From: JAJPXC01 sp964562375
GTDB lineage: Bacteria > Bacteroidota > Bacteroidia > Bacteroidales > Muribaculaceae
Direction: 5' to 3'
Assembly (NCBI GenBank): GCA_964562375.1
Contig: CAZLSW010000022.1
Coordinates: 1-47,516 of the forward strand
Length of the DNA: 47,516 bases
Position 1 is the first letter of the stretch. Each line of letters opens with the position of its first letter. The notes beneath the pieces are model-generated. The model worked only from the letters and a program-made list of their open reading frames with translations, was not told the DNA's origin and did no database searches. Made by a program: the position numbers and the translations under genes. Positions 25,615 through 33,934 of this stretch are shown in pieces.

Positions 25615-26235
25615 TTAAAATTCCACTTTCGGTGCTTTCTGGGCGCCTTCCTCGGCTTGGAACATAGGCCGCTGGGCGAAACCGAACACGCCGGCGAAGA
25701 TGCTGGCGGGGAAGCGGCGGATCTTCACGTTGTACTCCTTGACGGCCTCGTTGTAGCGTGTGCGCTCGGTGGTTACGCGGTTTTCGGTACCTTCGAGCTG
25801 TGTCTGCAGGTCGAGGAAATTTTGGTTGGCTTTGAGGTCGGGATAAGCTTCCTTGACGGCGTTGACATAGATGTCGAGGGCGCCTTTAAGCTGGCTCTGG
25901 GCCTGTTGGAATTGACGGAGGGAAGCCTCGTCGGTGGGGGCTGTCGACTGCTCGGCGGTGACGTCCGAGGCGTTGTTGTAGGCTTGGGTGAGGCCCGCGC
26001 GGGCGTTGGTGACTGCCTCGAGGGTCGACGACTCATGCTCGGAGTACCCCTTGACGGTGGCCACAAGGTTGGGTATAAGGTCGGCGCGGCGCTGATACTG
26101 GTTTTCAACATTGCCCCAGGCTTGGTTGACGGCCTCGTCGAGGGTGACCATACCGTTGTAGCTCGAGCAGCCTTGGATTCCGAACAACAGGAGCAATATC
26201 ACGATCACTCCGCCTACTATCCATGAAGTTTTCAT
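25615..26235 (-). CDS. lemA: LemA family protein
   Basis: LemA proteins are small membrane-anchored helical proteins of unclear function, related to antigen presentation in Listeria. The 206-residue product has an N-terminal hydrophobic anchor ending in FGIQGC, which could also be a lipobox. The signature follows: NGMVTLDEAVNQAWGNVENQYQRRADLIPNLV, then a long helical region, the conserved LQTQLEGTENRVTTERTRYNEAV and VKIRRFPASIFAGVFGF. It has its own promoter at 26268-26297. Confidence 0.93.
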   Translation of the reverse strand: MKTSWIVGGVIVILLLLFGIQGCSSYNGMVTLDEAVNQAWGNVENQYQRRADLIPNLVATVKGYSEHESSTLEAVTNARAGLTQAYNNASDVTAEQSTAPTDEASLRQFQQAQSQLKGALDIYVNAVKEAYPDLKANQNFLDLQTQLEGTENRVTTERTRYNEAVKEYNVKIRRFPASIFAGVFGFAQRPMFQAEEGAQKAPKVEF

Positions 26236-26267
26236 CGTTATTTCTTTGGGTTTCTTAAATAATGTGG

Positions 26268-26297
26268 CAAAATTACTATATTTTCATCAATTCACCA
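26268..26297 (-). promoter_or_regulatory. Promoter of lemA
   Basis: The minus-strand -7 TAATTTTG (26275-26268) is a full consensus match. A TTGG (26297-26294) lies 18-19 bp upstream as a partial -33 box. The predicted leader is about 30 nt. Confidence 0.55.
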
Positions 26298-26339
26298 ATA
26301 ACCCAGGCCCCCCTTAAACTTTTTTCATAAACATTGCCC

Positions 26340-26370
26340 CAACAACTAACAACTAACAACTAACAACTCA
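26340..26370. repeat. Heptamer CAACTAA repeat upstream of purC
   Basis: Four copies of CAACTAA or near copies, the same word as at 24793-24830, lie just upstream of the purC -7 box (TACCTTCG, 26382-26389). Confidence 0.85.
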
Positions 26371-26381
26371 TAACTTTTTAG

Positions 26382-26389
26382 TACCTTCG
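26382..26389 (+). promoter_or_regulatory. -7 element for purC
   Basis: TACCTTCG is one base off TAnnTTTG and lies 25 bp before the purC ATG. The CAACTAA repeat occupies the -33 region. Confidence 0.45.
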
Positions 26390-26414
26390 CGGAAAATTAA
26401 TTAAGCTTCATCTC

Positions 26415-27362
26415 ATGGCTACTTTAACAAAAACCGATTTCAATTTTCCCGGACAGCAAAGCGTGTACCACGGCAAGGTGCGCGACGTGTACGACATCAA
26501 TGACGACCTTCTGGTGATGGTCGCCACCGACCGTATTTCGGCTTTCGATGTCGTGCTACCCGAGGGAATCCCCTATAAGGGTCAAGTGCTCAATCAGATA
26601 GCCGCGCAATTCCTAGACGCTACCGCCGATATCGTTCCCAACTGGAAAATAGCCACCCCCGATCCTATGGTCACTGTGGGCTTGAAGTGCGAGGGTTTCC
26701 GCGTGGAGATGATTATCCGCGGTTACCTCACTGGCAGCGCATGGCGCGAGTACAAGGCCGGATGCCGCGAGTTGTGCGGCGTGAAGCTCCCCGACGGCAT
26801 GCGGGAGAACGAGCGCTTCCCCGAGCCTATCATCACCCCCACCACCAAGGCCGACGCTGGTCACGACGAGAATATCTCCAAGGAGGAGATTATCGCCCAG
26901 GGCATCGTTGACGCTCACGACTACGAGGTGATGGAGCAGTACACACGCGCGCTGTTCCGTCGCGGATCGGAGATGGCCGCCGACAAGGGGCTGATCCTGG
27001 TGGACACCAAATATGAGTTTGGCAAACGCGACGGCAAGGTGATCCTTATCGACGAGATCCACACCCCTGACTCCTCGCGTTACTTCTATGCCGACGGCTA
27101 TCAGGAGCGTTTCGAGAAGGGCGAGCCCCAGCGCCAGTTGAGCAAGGAGTTTGTGCGCCAATGGCTTATCGACCACGATTTTATGGGTAAGGCAGGCCAG
27201 AAGGTGCCTGAGATGACCCCGGAGTTTGTCAACTCGGTTTCCGACCGTTACATCGAGCTTTACGAGCATATCACGGGCCGCAAATTTGAGAAGGCACCCG
27301 AGACCGACATTGCAGGCCGCATCGCCAAGAACGTGCTCGACTGCCTGGCAAGTTTGAAGTAA
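26415..27362 (+). CDS. purC: Phosphoribosylaminoimidazole-succinocarboxamide synthase (SAICAR synthetase)
   Basis: The enzyme condenses CAIR with aspartate using ATP in purine synthesis. The 315-residue protein is of the longer family form. It shows VYHGKVRDVYDINDDLLVMVATDRISAFDVVL, the ATP site KCEGFRVEMIIRGYLTGSAWREY, KADAGHDENIS, ILVDTKYEFGKRDG and the metal-binding LIDEIHTPDSSRYFYAD. All expected motifs are present in order. Confidence 0.96.
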   Translation: MATLTKTDFNFPGQQSVYHGKVRDVYDINDDLLVMVATDRISAFDVVLPEGIPYKGQVLNQIAAQFLDATADIVPNWKIATPDPMVTVGLKCEGFRVEMIIRGYLTGSAWREYKAGCRELCGVKLPDGMRENERFPEPIITPTTKADAGHDENISKEEIIAQGIVDAHDYEVMEQYTRALFRRGSEMAADKGLILVDTKYEFGKRDGKVILIDEIHTPDSSRYFYADGYQERFEKGEPQRQLSKEFVRQWLIDHDFMGKAGQKVPEMTPEFVNSVSDRYIELYEHITGRKFEKAPETDIAGRIAKNVLDCLASLK

Positions 27363-27408
27363 TTAGTAGTTTGAAGTCATTAGTAGCTTTGAGTGGTTTC
27401 GCCTCTCG

Positions 27409-27440
27409 GGCTAAATGCTAAACGCTAAATGCTAAATGCT
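27409..27440. repeat. Heptamer GCTAAAT/GCTAAAC block running into the menG start
   Basis: Four tandem 7-bp words, the same as at 1541 and 23433. The menG start codon at 27429 lies inside the block, and MLNA is encoded by repeat sequence. Confidence 0.85.
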
Positions 27441-28163
27441 GAATCCATAACCCCTTACGAAGACCAGCGCGGAAAGGGAGAGCAAGTGAGGGAGATGTTT
27501 GACAGCATCGCCCCCGTCTACGACTTCATGAATCGCGCGATGACCATGGGCGTCGACCGCCTGTGGCGCCGCGCGACTGTCAATGAGGTCGCCCGACGCT
27601 CCCCCCGGAAGGTGCTCGATGTCGCTACCGGCACCGCCGACCTCGCTATCGCCTTGGCGCGCAAGACCCAGGGGGCTAGCGTGTTGGGTGTCGATCTCTC
27701 GGAAGGCATGGTGGAGATTGGGCGTAAGAAGGTGGAGAAGGCGGGGCTTAGCGACCGAGTGACCTTGGAAGTGGCCGATTGCCTTGCGCTTCCCCTTGAC
27801 GACGCCTCGGTTGACTGCGTGACAGTGGCCTTCGGCGTGCGTAATTTTGAGAGACTGCTCGACGGCTACCGCGAGATTTACCGCGTGTTGCGCCCGGGCG
27901 GAGCGCTGATGGTGCTGGAGCTGTCAACCCCCCAGGGCAAGCTTACGAAAGCGTGTTACGACCTCTACACCAAGCATTTAATCCCGTTGGCGGGACGCAT
28001 TATTTCCCGCGACCGACGAGCCTACTCTTACCTCCCAGCGAGCATCGCCGCGTGTCCCCAGCGAGGCGACATGACGGCGCTGATGAAGGAGGCGGGATTC
28101 GCGCAGGCGAGCTGGAGGTCGTTCTCCTTCGGGGCTTGCTGCTTGTACATCGCAACAAAATAA
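27429..28163 (+). CDS. menG: Demethylmenaquinone methyltransferase (UbiE/MenG family)
   Basis: The SAM-dependent enzyme makes menaquinone from demethylmenaquinone. The 244-residue protein has GEQVREMFDSIAPVYDFMNRAMTMGVDRLWRR, SAM motif I VLDVATGTADLAIAL, GVDLSEGMVEIGRKKV, and VDCVTVAFGVRNFERLLDG, followed by LRPGGALMVLELSTP. The ATG at 27429 lies in a heptamer repeat, so residues 1-6 are repeat-encoded and unlikely to be conserved. The gene order is purC-menG-metH on the plus strand. Confidence 0.93.
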   Translation: MLNAESITPYEDQRGKGEQVREMFDSIAPVYDFMNRAMTMGVDRLWRRATVNEVARRSPRKVLDVATGTADLAIALARKTQGASVLGVDLSEGMVEIGRKKVEKAGLSDRVTLEVADCLALPLDDASVDCVTVAFGVRNFERLLDGYREIYRVLRPGGALMVLELSTPQGKLTKACYDLYTKHLIPLAGRIISRDRRAYSYLPASIAACPQRGDMTALMKEAGFAQASWRSFSFGACCLYIATK

Positions 28164-28164
28164 C

Positions 28165-28205
28165 TCGGAAATCCCGGAAATCCCGGGAATCCCGAAATTC
28201 TCGAT
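28165..28205. repeat. Tandem 9-mer CGGAAATCC between menG and metH
   Basis: Two perfect copies and two decayed copies of the 9-bp word lie between the menG stop and the metH start. Confidence 0.75.
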
Positions 28206-28224
28206 AATAAAACACAGAAGTGAG

Positions 28225-31200
28225 ATGCATCCCATAGAAGAGGCGCTTAGCGAGAAGATTTTGGTGCTGGATGGCGCCATGGGCACAATGATTCAAGCCC
28301 GGGGGCTCGTCGAGGAGGATTTCCGCGGCGAGCGTTGGTCTAATCACCCCGTGGAGTTGAAGGGATGCAACGACTTGCTGTGCGTCACTCGCCCTGACGT
28401 GATCGCCGATATCCATCGCCAATATATCAATGTCGGTGCCGATATCATCACAGCTAACTCCTTTAACGCCAACGCTATATCCCTGGAGGAATATGGACTG
28501 GCCAACCAAGTGTCGCTGATAGCGCGCACAGCCGCTGAGGTGGCGCGCCTCGAGGCCGACGAGGCAATGCGCCTCGAGCCGGGACGTAAGATATGGGTGG
28601 CGGGTAGCGTGGGACCCACGAGCAAATCGCTCTCTATGGCCCAGGGCTTGGACGAAGGCGGTGCTCCCACAACTTTCGACCTCCTACATAACACCTATAA
28701 GGAGCAAATTGCCGCGCTTGTGGAGGGTGGGGTAGACATTATCTTGGTAGAGACTATTTTCGACTCCCTGAACGCCAAGGCTGCTATCTTAGCCGCTAAG
28801 GAGGTGGCACCGCAAGTGCCTATAATCCTGTCGGTTACATTGACTGAAAGTGGACGTACGCTGGCTGGTCAGACTCTCGAGGCGTTTGCTGTGACAATCG
28901 CGCATGCCCAGCCGTTGGCCCTGTCGCTCAACTGCGGTTTCGGTGTGGAGGGGATGGTGCCTCACGTCGATGAGGCGCAACCGTGGCCTTTCCGATTGGC
29001 GATTTACCCCAATGCGGGATTGCCCAACCGCTTCGGACAATATGACGAGACCCCGGAGATGATGGTCGAGCAGATCGAGCCGTTGCTTGCCGCTGGCAAA
29101 TTGAACATCGTGGGAGGGTGCTGCGGTACCACGCCCGATCATATCCGACTGATTGCCCAAGCCGCCGCTAAATACAGGCCTCGACAGGTGCCTGAGCGTC
29201 GCTCGGCGTTGTATCTGGCTGGTCTAGAGGCGAAAACGGTTGACAGCGACTCGCTGTTTGTCAACGTGGGCGAGCGGTGCAACGTGGCTGGCAGCCGCAA
29301 GTTCCTCCGCTTGATTAAGGAGGGAAGCACCGCAGAGGCACTGGAAATCGCCCGAAAGCAGGTAGAGGCTGGTGCTCAGGTGGTTGACGTGAATATGGAT
29401 GACGCGATGCTCGACTCCACTGAGCAGATGACATCGTTTCTGTCGGCCATCGGCATGGATCCCGACGTGGCCCGCGTGCCGGTGATGATCGACTCCAGTC
29501 ACTGGCCCACGATCGTCGAAGGGCTCAAGCGCGTGCAGGGTCGCCCGATTGTCAACTCCATCTCGCTTAAGGAAGGCCCGGAGAAGATGCTTGATAAGGC
29601 TCGGGTAATCAGGAATTTAGGTGCCGCGACGGTAGTGATGGCGTTTGACGAGAAGGGACAGGCCGACACCTTCGAGCGAAAAATCGAGGTGTGCGAGCGC
29701 GCCTATCGCTTGTTGGTCGATGACGGTTTTCCCGCCGATGATATCATCTTCGATCCCAACGTGTTAGCTGTCGCCACGGGTATGCCTGAGCATAACAACT
29801 ACGCCCGTGATTTCCTGCGTGCCGTTGAATGGATTAAAAAGAATTTGCCAGGAGCGCGCGTGAGCGGGGGATTGAGCAACCTATCTTTCTCATTACGAGG
29901 TAATAACTACGCTCGCGAGGCGATGCACTCGGTGTTCCTCTCACATGCCATACCCTTGGGTATGGACATGGCGATTGTCAATGCCGGCGCCCTGATACCC
30001 GTCGACGACATCCCAGCCGACCTACGCGAGGCTATCGACGACGTGTTGCTGAATCGTCGAGATGACGCTACCGACCGTCTAATCGCCTTAGCCACAGAGA
30101 TTAAGGAGAAAATGGACGCTGAGAAAGGTCAGGGGAAGAAACCAGCTGAACCTGAGGACGTTGCCGCTGATCCCGGCGCTCGCGTGGCGATGATGTTGCG
30201 TCGTGGGCAAGCCGAGGGGATAGAGGAGCCTTTGCGCTTGGCACTCAGCGAGTTGGGCTCGGCCATGAAAGTTATCGACGGACCGTTGATGGACGGAATG
30301 AACGAGGTCGGCCGCTTGTTCGGCGAAGGCAAAATGTTTCTCCCTCAGGTAGTTAAGAGCGCCCACGCTATGAAACGTGCTGTGGCGTTCCTAACTCCTT
30401 ATATCGAGCAGGAAAAAGCTCAGTCGGGCAGTTCGTCGACCGCGGGTAAAGTGGTGATAGCCACCGTGAAAGGCGATGTACACGACATCGGCAAGAACAT
30501 CGTCAACGTGATTATGAATTGCAACGGCTTTGAGATGGCCGACATGGGCGTGATGGTGCCGGGTGAGTCGATTGTCGACAAAGCCCAGCAGGAAAACGCT
30601 GATTTTGTGGCTCTTAGCGGGTTGATAACGCCGTCGCTGGAAGAGATGTGCAATGTGGCCCGATTGATGGAGCGTCGCGGGATGCGTATCCCGCTGTTGA
30701 TTGGCGGGGCCACCACGTCGGCCCTTCACACGGCCGTTAAAATCGCCCCATGTTACGGAGGACCAGTGATTTACACTCGTGATGCGGCCATGTTGCCGGT
30801 GATCGCCAAGAAAATTTCCAACCCCGACACGCGCGAGGATGTCCTGGCCGAGAATGCAGCCAAGCAGGAGTCGCTGCGACGCTCCCACGAGGTAGAGCAG
30901 TCGCTGCTCCCCTTAGCCGAGGCGCGTCGTCGCGCACCGCATTTTGAGCATCACCCCGAACGGTACAAGCCTAAAAACTTGGGACAGTTTGACATAGAGA
31001 TTCCTCTCGACGAGGCACGCGCGTTGATCAATTGGCGCCCGTTCTTCGCCACATGGAAATTGGATGCGTCGATGGCGCAAGTAGCTCAGATTCAGGGTTG
31101 TGACCATTGCCGGGCGCAATGGCTTGCGGCCACTCCTCAGGAGAATCGCGCCCAGGCAGCCGAAGCTATGCAGTTGTGGAAAGAAGCCAATCGCCTGCTC

Positions 31201-31920
31201 GACGAGTTGCCTCGGCAAGGAGTTGTGCTTAGAGGGCGAGTTGTCATCGCGCGGGCCGGTTCGGAAGGCGATGATATTGTCTATGAGGTTGATGGTGAGC
31301 GATATATGATCCCCACTCTAAGGCAGCAAGAGCCGGCCGATGGAGCGCCACGATTGGCGTTGAGCGATTTCTTGGCGCCGGTTACGGCCGCTGAGGGCAG
31401 CGACCAATCCCAGGGGGCGTTGCCCGACTATTTAGGGCTTTTTGTGGTGACCACTGGCGAAGAGTTGGCTAAGGCGGTGAATAATCTAAGGGAGCGCGGC
31501 GATGATTACAAAGCACTCCTGTATCAGAGTGTTGCCGATCGATTGGCTGAGGCGGCTACCGAGTGGCTCCACTATCACGTTCGTCACCATTTATGGGGCT
31601 ATGCCGATGAGAATGAGCCGATTAACCGCGACAACTTGTTGCGCCAGTATTATCAAGGAATACGTCCAGCCATCGGTTATCCGTCGCTCCCTGACCAGTC
31701 ATTGATTTTTGTAACTGACAAAACGCTGAAATACAGCGAATTAGGGATAAAGGTGACTGAAAACGGCGCCATGTGGCCCACGGCCTCGACCACCGGCCTG
31801 TTTATCGCCCATCCCGATTCCAAGTATCACTATCTCGGGTCCATAGCTCCTGACCAGCGCCGCGACTACGCCCGTCGCCGCCACCTCCCGCTCGACACCC
31901 TCAGCCGCTTCCTCCCGTAA
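28225..31920 (+). CDS. metH: Cobalamin-dependent methionine synthase
   Basis: The enzyme methylates homocysteine using methyl-tetrahydrofolate through enzyme-bound cobalamin. The 1231-residue protein has the full four-module layout. The homocysteine module (about 1-320) carries zinc cysteines C237, C299 and C300 (NCGFG, GGCCGTT). The pterin module is at about 335-610 (VNVGERCNVAGSRKF). The cobalamin cap and Rossmann domain span about 640-880 with DVHDIGKN, giving His753 as the axial ligand. The C-terminal SAM-dependent reactivation domain has the closing motif RPAIGYPSLPDQS. No cobalamin riboswitch is visible in the 60-bp spacer upstream. It converges with the gene at 31924, with a 3-bp gap. 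Confidence 0.97.
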   Translation: MHPIEEALSEKILVLDGAMGTMIQARGLVEEDFRGERWSNHPVELKGCNDLLCVTRPDVIADIHRQYINVGADIITANSFNANAISLEEYGLANQVSLIARTAAEVARLEADEAMRLEPGRKIWVAGSVGPTSKSLSMAQGLDEGGAPTTFDLLHNTYKEQIAALVEGGVDIILVETIFDSLNAKAAILAAKEVAPQVPIILSVTLTESGRTLAGQTLEAFAVTIAHAQPLALSLNCGFGVEGMVPHVDEAQPWPFRLAIYPNAGLPNRFGQYDETPEMMVEQIEPLLAAGKLNIVGGCCGTTPDHIRLIAQAAAKYRPRQVPERRSALYLAGLEAKTVDSDSLFVNVGERCNVAGSRKFLRLIKEGSTAEALEIARKQVEAGAQVVDVNMDDAMLDSTEQMTSFLSAIGMDPDVARVPVMIDSSHWPTIVEGLKRVQGRPIVNSISLKEGPEKMLDKARVIRNLGAATVVMAFDEKGQADTFERKIEVCERAYRLLVDDGFPADDIIFDPNVLAVATGMPEHNNYARDFLRAVEWIKKNLPGARVSGGLSNLSFSLRGNNYAREAMHSVFLSHAIPLGMDMAIVNAGALIPVDDIPADLREAIDDVLLNRRDDATDRLIALATEIKEKMDAEKGQGKKPAEPEDVAADPGARVAMMLRRGQAEGIEEPLRLALSELGSAMKVIDGPLMDGMNEVGRLFGEGKMFLPQVVKSAHAMKRAVAFLTPYIEQEKAQSGSSSTAGKVVIATVKGDVHDIGKNIVNVIMNCNGFEMADMGVMVPGESIVDKAQQENADFVALSGLITPSLEEMCNVARLMERRGMRIPLLIGGATTSALHTAVKIAPCYGGPVIYTRDAAMLPVIAKKISNPDTREDVLAENAAKQESLRRSHEVEQSLLPLAEARRRAPHFEHHPERYKPKNLGQFDIEIPLDEARALINWRPFFATWKLDASMAQVAQIQGCDHCRAQWLAATPQENRAQAAEAMQLWKEANRLLDELPRQGVVLRGRVVIARAGSEGDDIVYEVDGERYMIPTLRQQEPADGAPRLALSDFLAPVTAAEGSDQSQGALPDYLGLFVVTTGEELAKAVNNLRERGDDYKALLYQSVADRLAEAATEWLHYHVRHHLWGYADENEPINRDNLLRQYYQGIRPAIGYPSLPDQSLIFVTDKTLKYSELGIKVTENGAMWPTASTTGLFIAHPDSKYHYLGSIAPDQRRDYARRRHLPLDTLSRFLP

Positions 31921-31923
31921 TCG

Positions 31924-32739
31924 TTATTTGCGGCGGTGGTCCTTCTGGTCGATGGTGGCGCCGACGCTGTCGATCTCGATGGCGAAGTTGCGCTGCTGCT
32001 GGTAGGTGGTGCTGATTTCGCAGAGACGCTTCTCGCTGATGTCAAGCTCCTCGCGCAGGAATTTCAACAAATCGGTGCGCTCCTCCAGCATTATCTCCAA
32101 TGAGGCGAGATACGACTTCTGGCGTAGAATAAACAGTTTCACGCGCGGGTCGGCGAGCCATTGGTGGGTCATATCCATTACGCTCGGGTAATCGTATTTC
32201 CATTTCTCGGTCGACAGCTCGTAGAAAATTTGCTCTAATTGGGCCTGGCACTTGTCGATAGTTTTCCACATCACATCCTCGTATTCCACGGCTTTCCCCA
32301 TGGCCTCCATGGCAGCGGGGTTGTCGACGGTCTGCCAAAAGTCGAACGATTGGCTGTACAGCCCGTTGACGGGCTGGCGCAGGTCGGTGTCGGTAATCTC
32401 GTAGGACATGACCATGTAGAAGAGTTTGCACGTCTCCTCCTGCAATGAGTCCACCTCGTCCTGGTGCATAACGACGTTGATCACCGAGTCGTTGAACAAC
32501 ATGTCGTGATAGCCGCCGGCCAGGCGGTAATTGTTGTCGTGCATCATGAGCAGGGCCATCTCGAGGGCGCGGCGTTGCTTGGCTTCCTTGGCGTTGGTCT
32601 GGAGCCATGTATTGGTGCCGAGGGTGAGGATAATGCCCATCACGGTGGCGACGAAAGCGCTCGACCATCTGGCCCACCACGCGCGGCAACCTTTGCTGGT
32701 GAGGTAAGCCCGTATATGGCTGAAAGTAGGGAAATTCAT
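31924..32739 (-). CDS. Single-pass membrane protein of unknown function
   Basis: I do not recognise this 271-residue protein. A short basic N-terminus leads to one hydrophobic segment (about residues 26-46, FVATVMGIILTLGTNTWLQ). The rest is a charged, helix-rich domain with AKEAKQRRALEMALLMMHDN and a likely coiled coil near the C-terminus (LKFLREELDISEKRLCEI). This layout resembles the DUF6090-like Bacteroidetes proteins, but I cannot assign it. Most of the chain would lie on one side of the inner membrane. It is transcribed divergently from the aquaporin. Confidence 0.75.
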   Translation of the reverse strand: MNFPTFSHIRAYLTSKGCRAWWARWSSAFVATVMGIILTLGTNTWLQTNAKEAKQRRALEMALLMMHDNNYRLAGGYHDMLFNDSVINVVMHQDEVDSLQEETCKLFYMVMSYEITDTDLRQPVNGLYSQSFDFWQTVDNPAAMEAMGKAVEYEDVMWKTIDKCQAQLEQIFYELSTEKWKYDYPSVMDMTHQWLADPRVKLFILRQKSYLASLEIMLEERTDLLKFLREELDISEKRLCEISTTYQQQRNFAIEIDSVGATIDQKDHRRK

Positions 32740-32799
32740 GTGATAATCGTGCTTGGTTTATAGCGCGAAGATAGCGCGAATTTGCTAAACTTGCAATGT

Positions 32800-32821
32800 G
32801 TCGACCCGGGGACGGGTCGAC
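32800..32821. repeat. Hairpin repeat, 9-4-9, in a divergent promoter region
   Basis: GTCGACCCG, loop GGGA, CGGGTCGAC. It has the same GTC-NNN-CCG / CGG-NNN-GAC layout as the array at 33680-33798 and the copies inside the L,D-transpeptidase gene. Confidence 0.75.
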
Positions 32822-32901
32822 TTCCATCCTGTTGATGGGGAACCTGTCGAATGGATTTGGTTAAAATAAGTGAAAATGGTAAATAAACTGAAATATTGAG
32901 T

Positions 32902-32909
32902 AATTTTGT
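32902..32909 (+). promoter_or_regulatory. -7 element for the aquaporin gene
   Basis: TAATTTTG is a full match, giving a leader of about 30 nt before the ATG at 32945. The -33 box is unclear. Confidence 0.5.
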
Positions 32910-32944
32910 TACTTGTAACCAATACACCAAAACACTTCACATTT

Positions 32945-33676
32945 ATGAATGACTTGAAAAAATATTTCGCTGAGGGCATCGGCACGATGTTCCTCGTGTT
33001 GCTTGCCTGCGGTAGCGCGGTATTGGCCGGTCCCGTGATCGGCGGTTACGGCATCGGCGTGTGTTTCGGCCTGGTGCTCATCTGCTTGTGCTATTGCATC
33101 GGCAACATTTCGGGTTGCCACGTCAATCCCGCCGTATCGTTCGGCGTATGGCTCAACGGCGGCATGTCGTTGAAGGACATGATCTGCTACTGGATTTTCC
33201 AGATCGCTGGCGCGTCGGCTGGCGCTGTGCTGCTCTACTGCTTCTGGTGCCTGGGTGGCGCTGGCGCGGTTGACACGTTCAACTTCGGCGGTGTTACCGT
33301 CAACAACGGCGAGATCACCGGCATCTTGGCCGCCAACGTGCTCCAGCCCGGGGCAACTGGTGGCTTGGCACTGTTAATGGAGGGCTTGTTGACCTTCTTC
33401 TTCGTGTTCACCATCCTCGGCGCTACCGACAAGGAACTTGGCTTCGGCAAATTCGCCGGTTTGGCTATCGGTATCGCTCTTGGCCTTGTCAACATCGTGG
33501 GTATCCCCGTTGACAACTGCTCGGTTAACCCCGCGCGTTCGTTCGGTCCCGCCCTGTTCTCGCCGCACGCTTGGGGCGACTACTGGATCATGATCGTCGG
33601 CCCATTGGCTGGCGCGTTGATCGCCGTTGTGGCTTGGAAGGCCGTGAAGATCGCCGTCCAGCACCACAATAAGTAG
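32945..33676 (+). CDS. aqpZ: Aquaporin Z-like water channel
   Basis: This tetrameric inner-membrane channel conducts water. The 243-residue protein has six membrane helices and both half-helix motifs, NPA in HVNPAVSFG and NPA in SVNPARSFGPAL. The arginine after the second NPA is the selectivity-filter residue. AEGIGTMFLVLLACGSAVL is the typical first helix. The start at 32945 was preferred over an upstream in-frame codon at 32906 because family similarity starts at MNDLKKYFAEG and the -7 box overlaps the longer version. The hairpin repeat array begins at the stop codon. Confidence 0.95.
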   Translation: MNDLKKYFAEGIGTMFLVLLACGSAVLAGPVIGGYGIGVCFGLVLICLCYCIGNISGCHVNPAVSFGVWLNGGMSLKDMICYWIFQIAGASAGAVLLYCFWCLGGAGAVDTFNFGGVTVNNGEITGILAANVLQPGATGGLALLMEGLLTFFFVFTILGATDKELGFGKFAGLAIGIALGLVNIVGIPVDNCSVNPARSFGPALFSPHAWGDYWIMIVGPLAGALIAVVAWKAVKIAVQHHNK

Positions 33677-33835
33677 GATGTCCTGCCGTGTCGGCAGGAC
33701 GGTTAGAAAGGATGTCCTGCCGTGTCGGCAGGACGGTTAGAAGGGATGTCCTGCCGTGTCGGCAGGACAGAAGGTCTGTCGGGCCGACACGGCCCGACGT
33801 CCTACTTAGCCACGGCCCGACGTCCTACTTAACCA
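33676..33835. repeat. Array of GTC-NNN-CCG hairpin repeats
   Basis: Three direct repeats of 34 bp start at 33676, 33710 and 33744. Each contains a perfect hairpin: GTCCTGCCG, loop TGT, CGGCAGGAC (33680-33700, 33714-33734, 33748-33768). A fourth hairpin, GTCGGGCCG, loop ACA, CGGCCCGAC (33778-33798), has a different inner triplet but is still perfectly paired. A half copy follows at about 33813-33821. There are no unique spacers, so this is not a CRISPR array. Confidence 0.9.
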
Positions 33836-33862
33836 TGTCCCTTTCCAACCTACAAAACGTCT

Positions 33863-33896
33863 ACACGGAGCAGAACCGCGCGGTTTTGCTCCGTGT
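33863..33896 (+). terminator. Hairpin terminator upstream of the L,D-transpeptidase gene
   Basis: ACACGGAGCAGAACC pairs with GGTTTTGCTCCGTGT (one G-T pair) around a 4-nt loop and is followed by TATTTTG. It probably ends transcripts from the aquaporin and array side. Confidence 0.7.
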
Positions 33897-33899
33897 TAT

Positions 33900-33930
33900 T
33901 TTGTTAGTATCTGGTAATTAACTACCTTTG
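33900..33930 (+). promoter_or_regulatory. Consensus promoter placing transcription start at the ATG
   Basis: TTTG (33900-33903), 19 bp, TACCTTTG (33923-33930) is a perfect match. The ATG begins at 33935, four bases after the -7 box, so the mRNA would have almost no leader. Confidence 0.75.
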
Positions 33931-33934
33931 CGAC

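Noticed and set aside
25477..26226. Open frame of 249 codons on the plus strand
   Set aside because: It covers repeat DNA and the antisense of lemA. Its first part is a low-complexity translation of the TTGCCTTTTTACTC repeat.
28164..28224. Cobalamin riboswitch upstream of metH
   Set aside because: The 61-bp spacer is too short and made mostly of 9-bp repeats. No B12-box-like sequence is visible.
33676..33835. Possible CRISPR array
   Set aside because: The repeats are adjacent with constant linkers and no unique spacers, and no cas gene is nearby.
33688..33921. 77-codon frame through the hairpin array
   Set aside because: It consists of translated hairpin repeats and a terminator and has no plausible initiation region.
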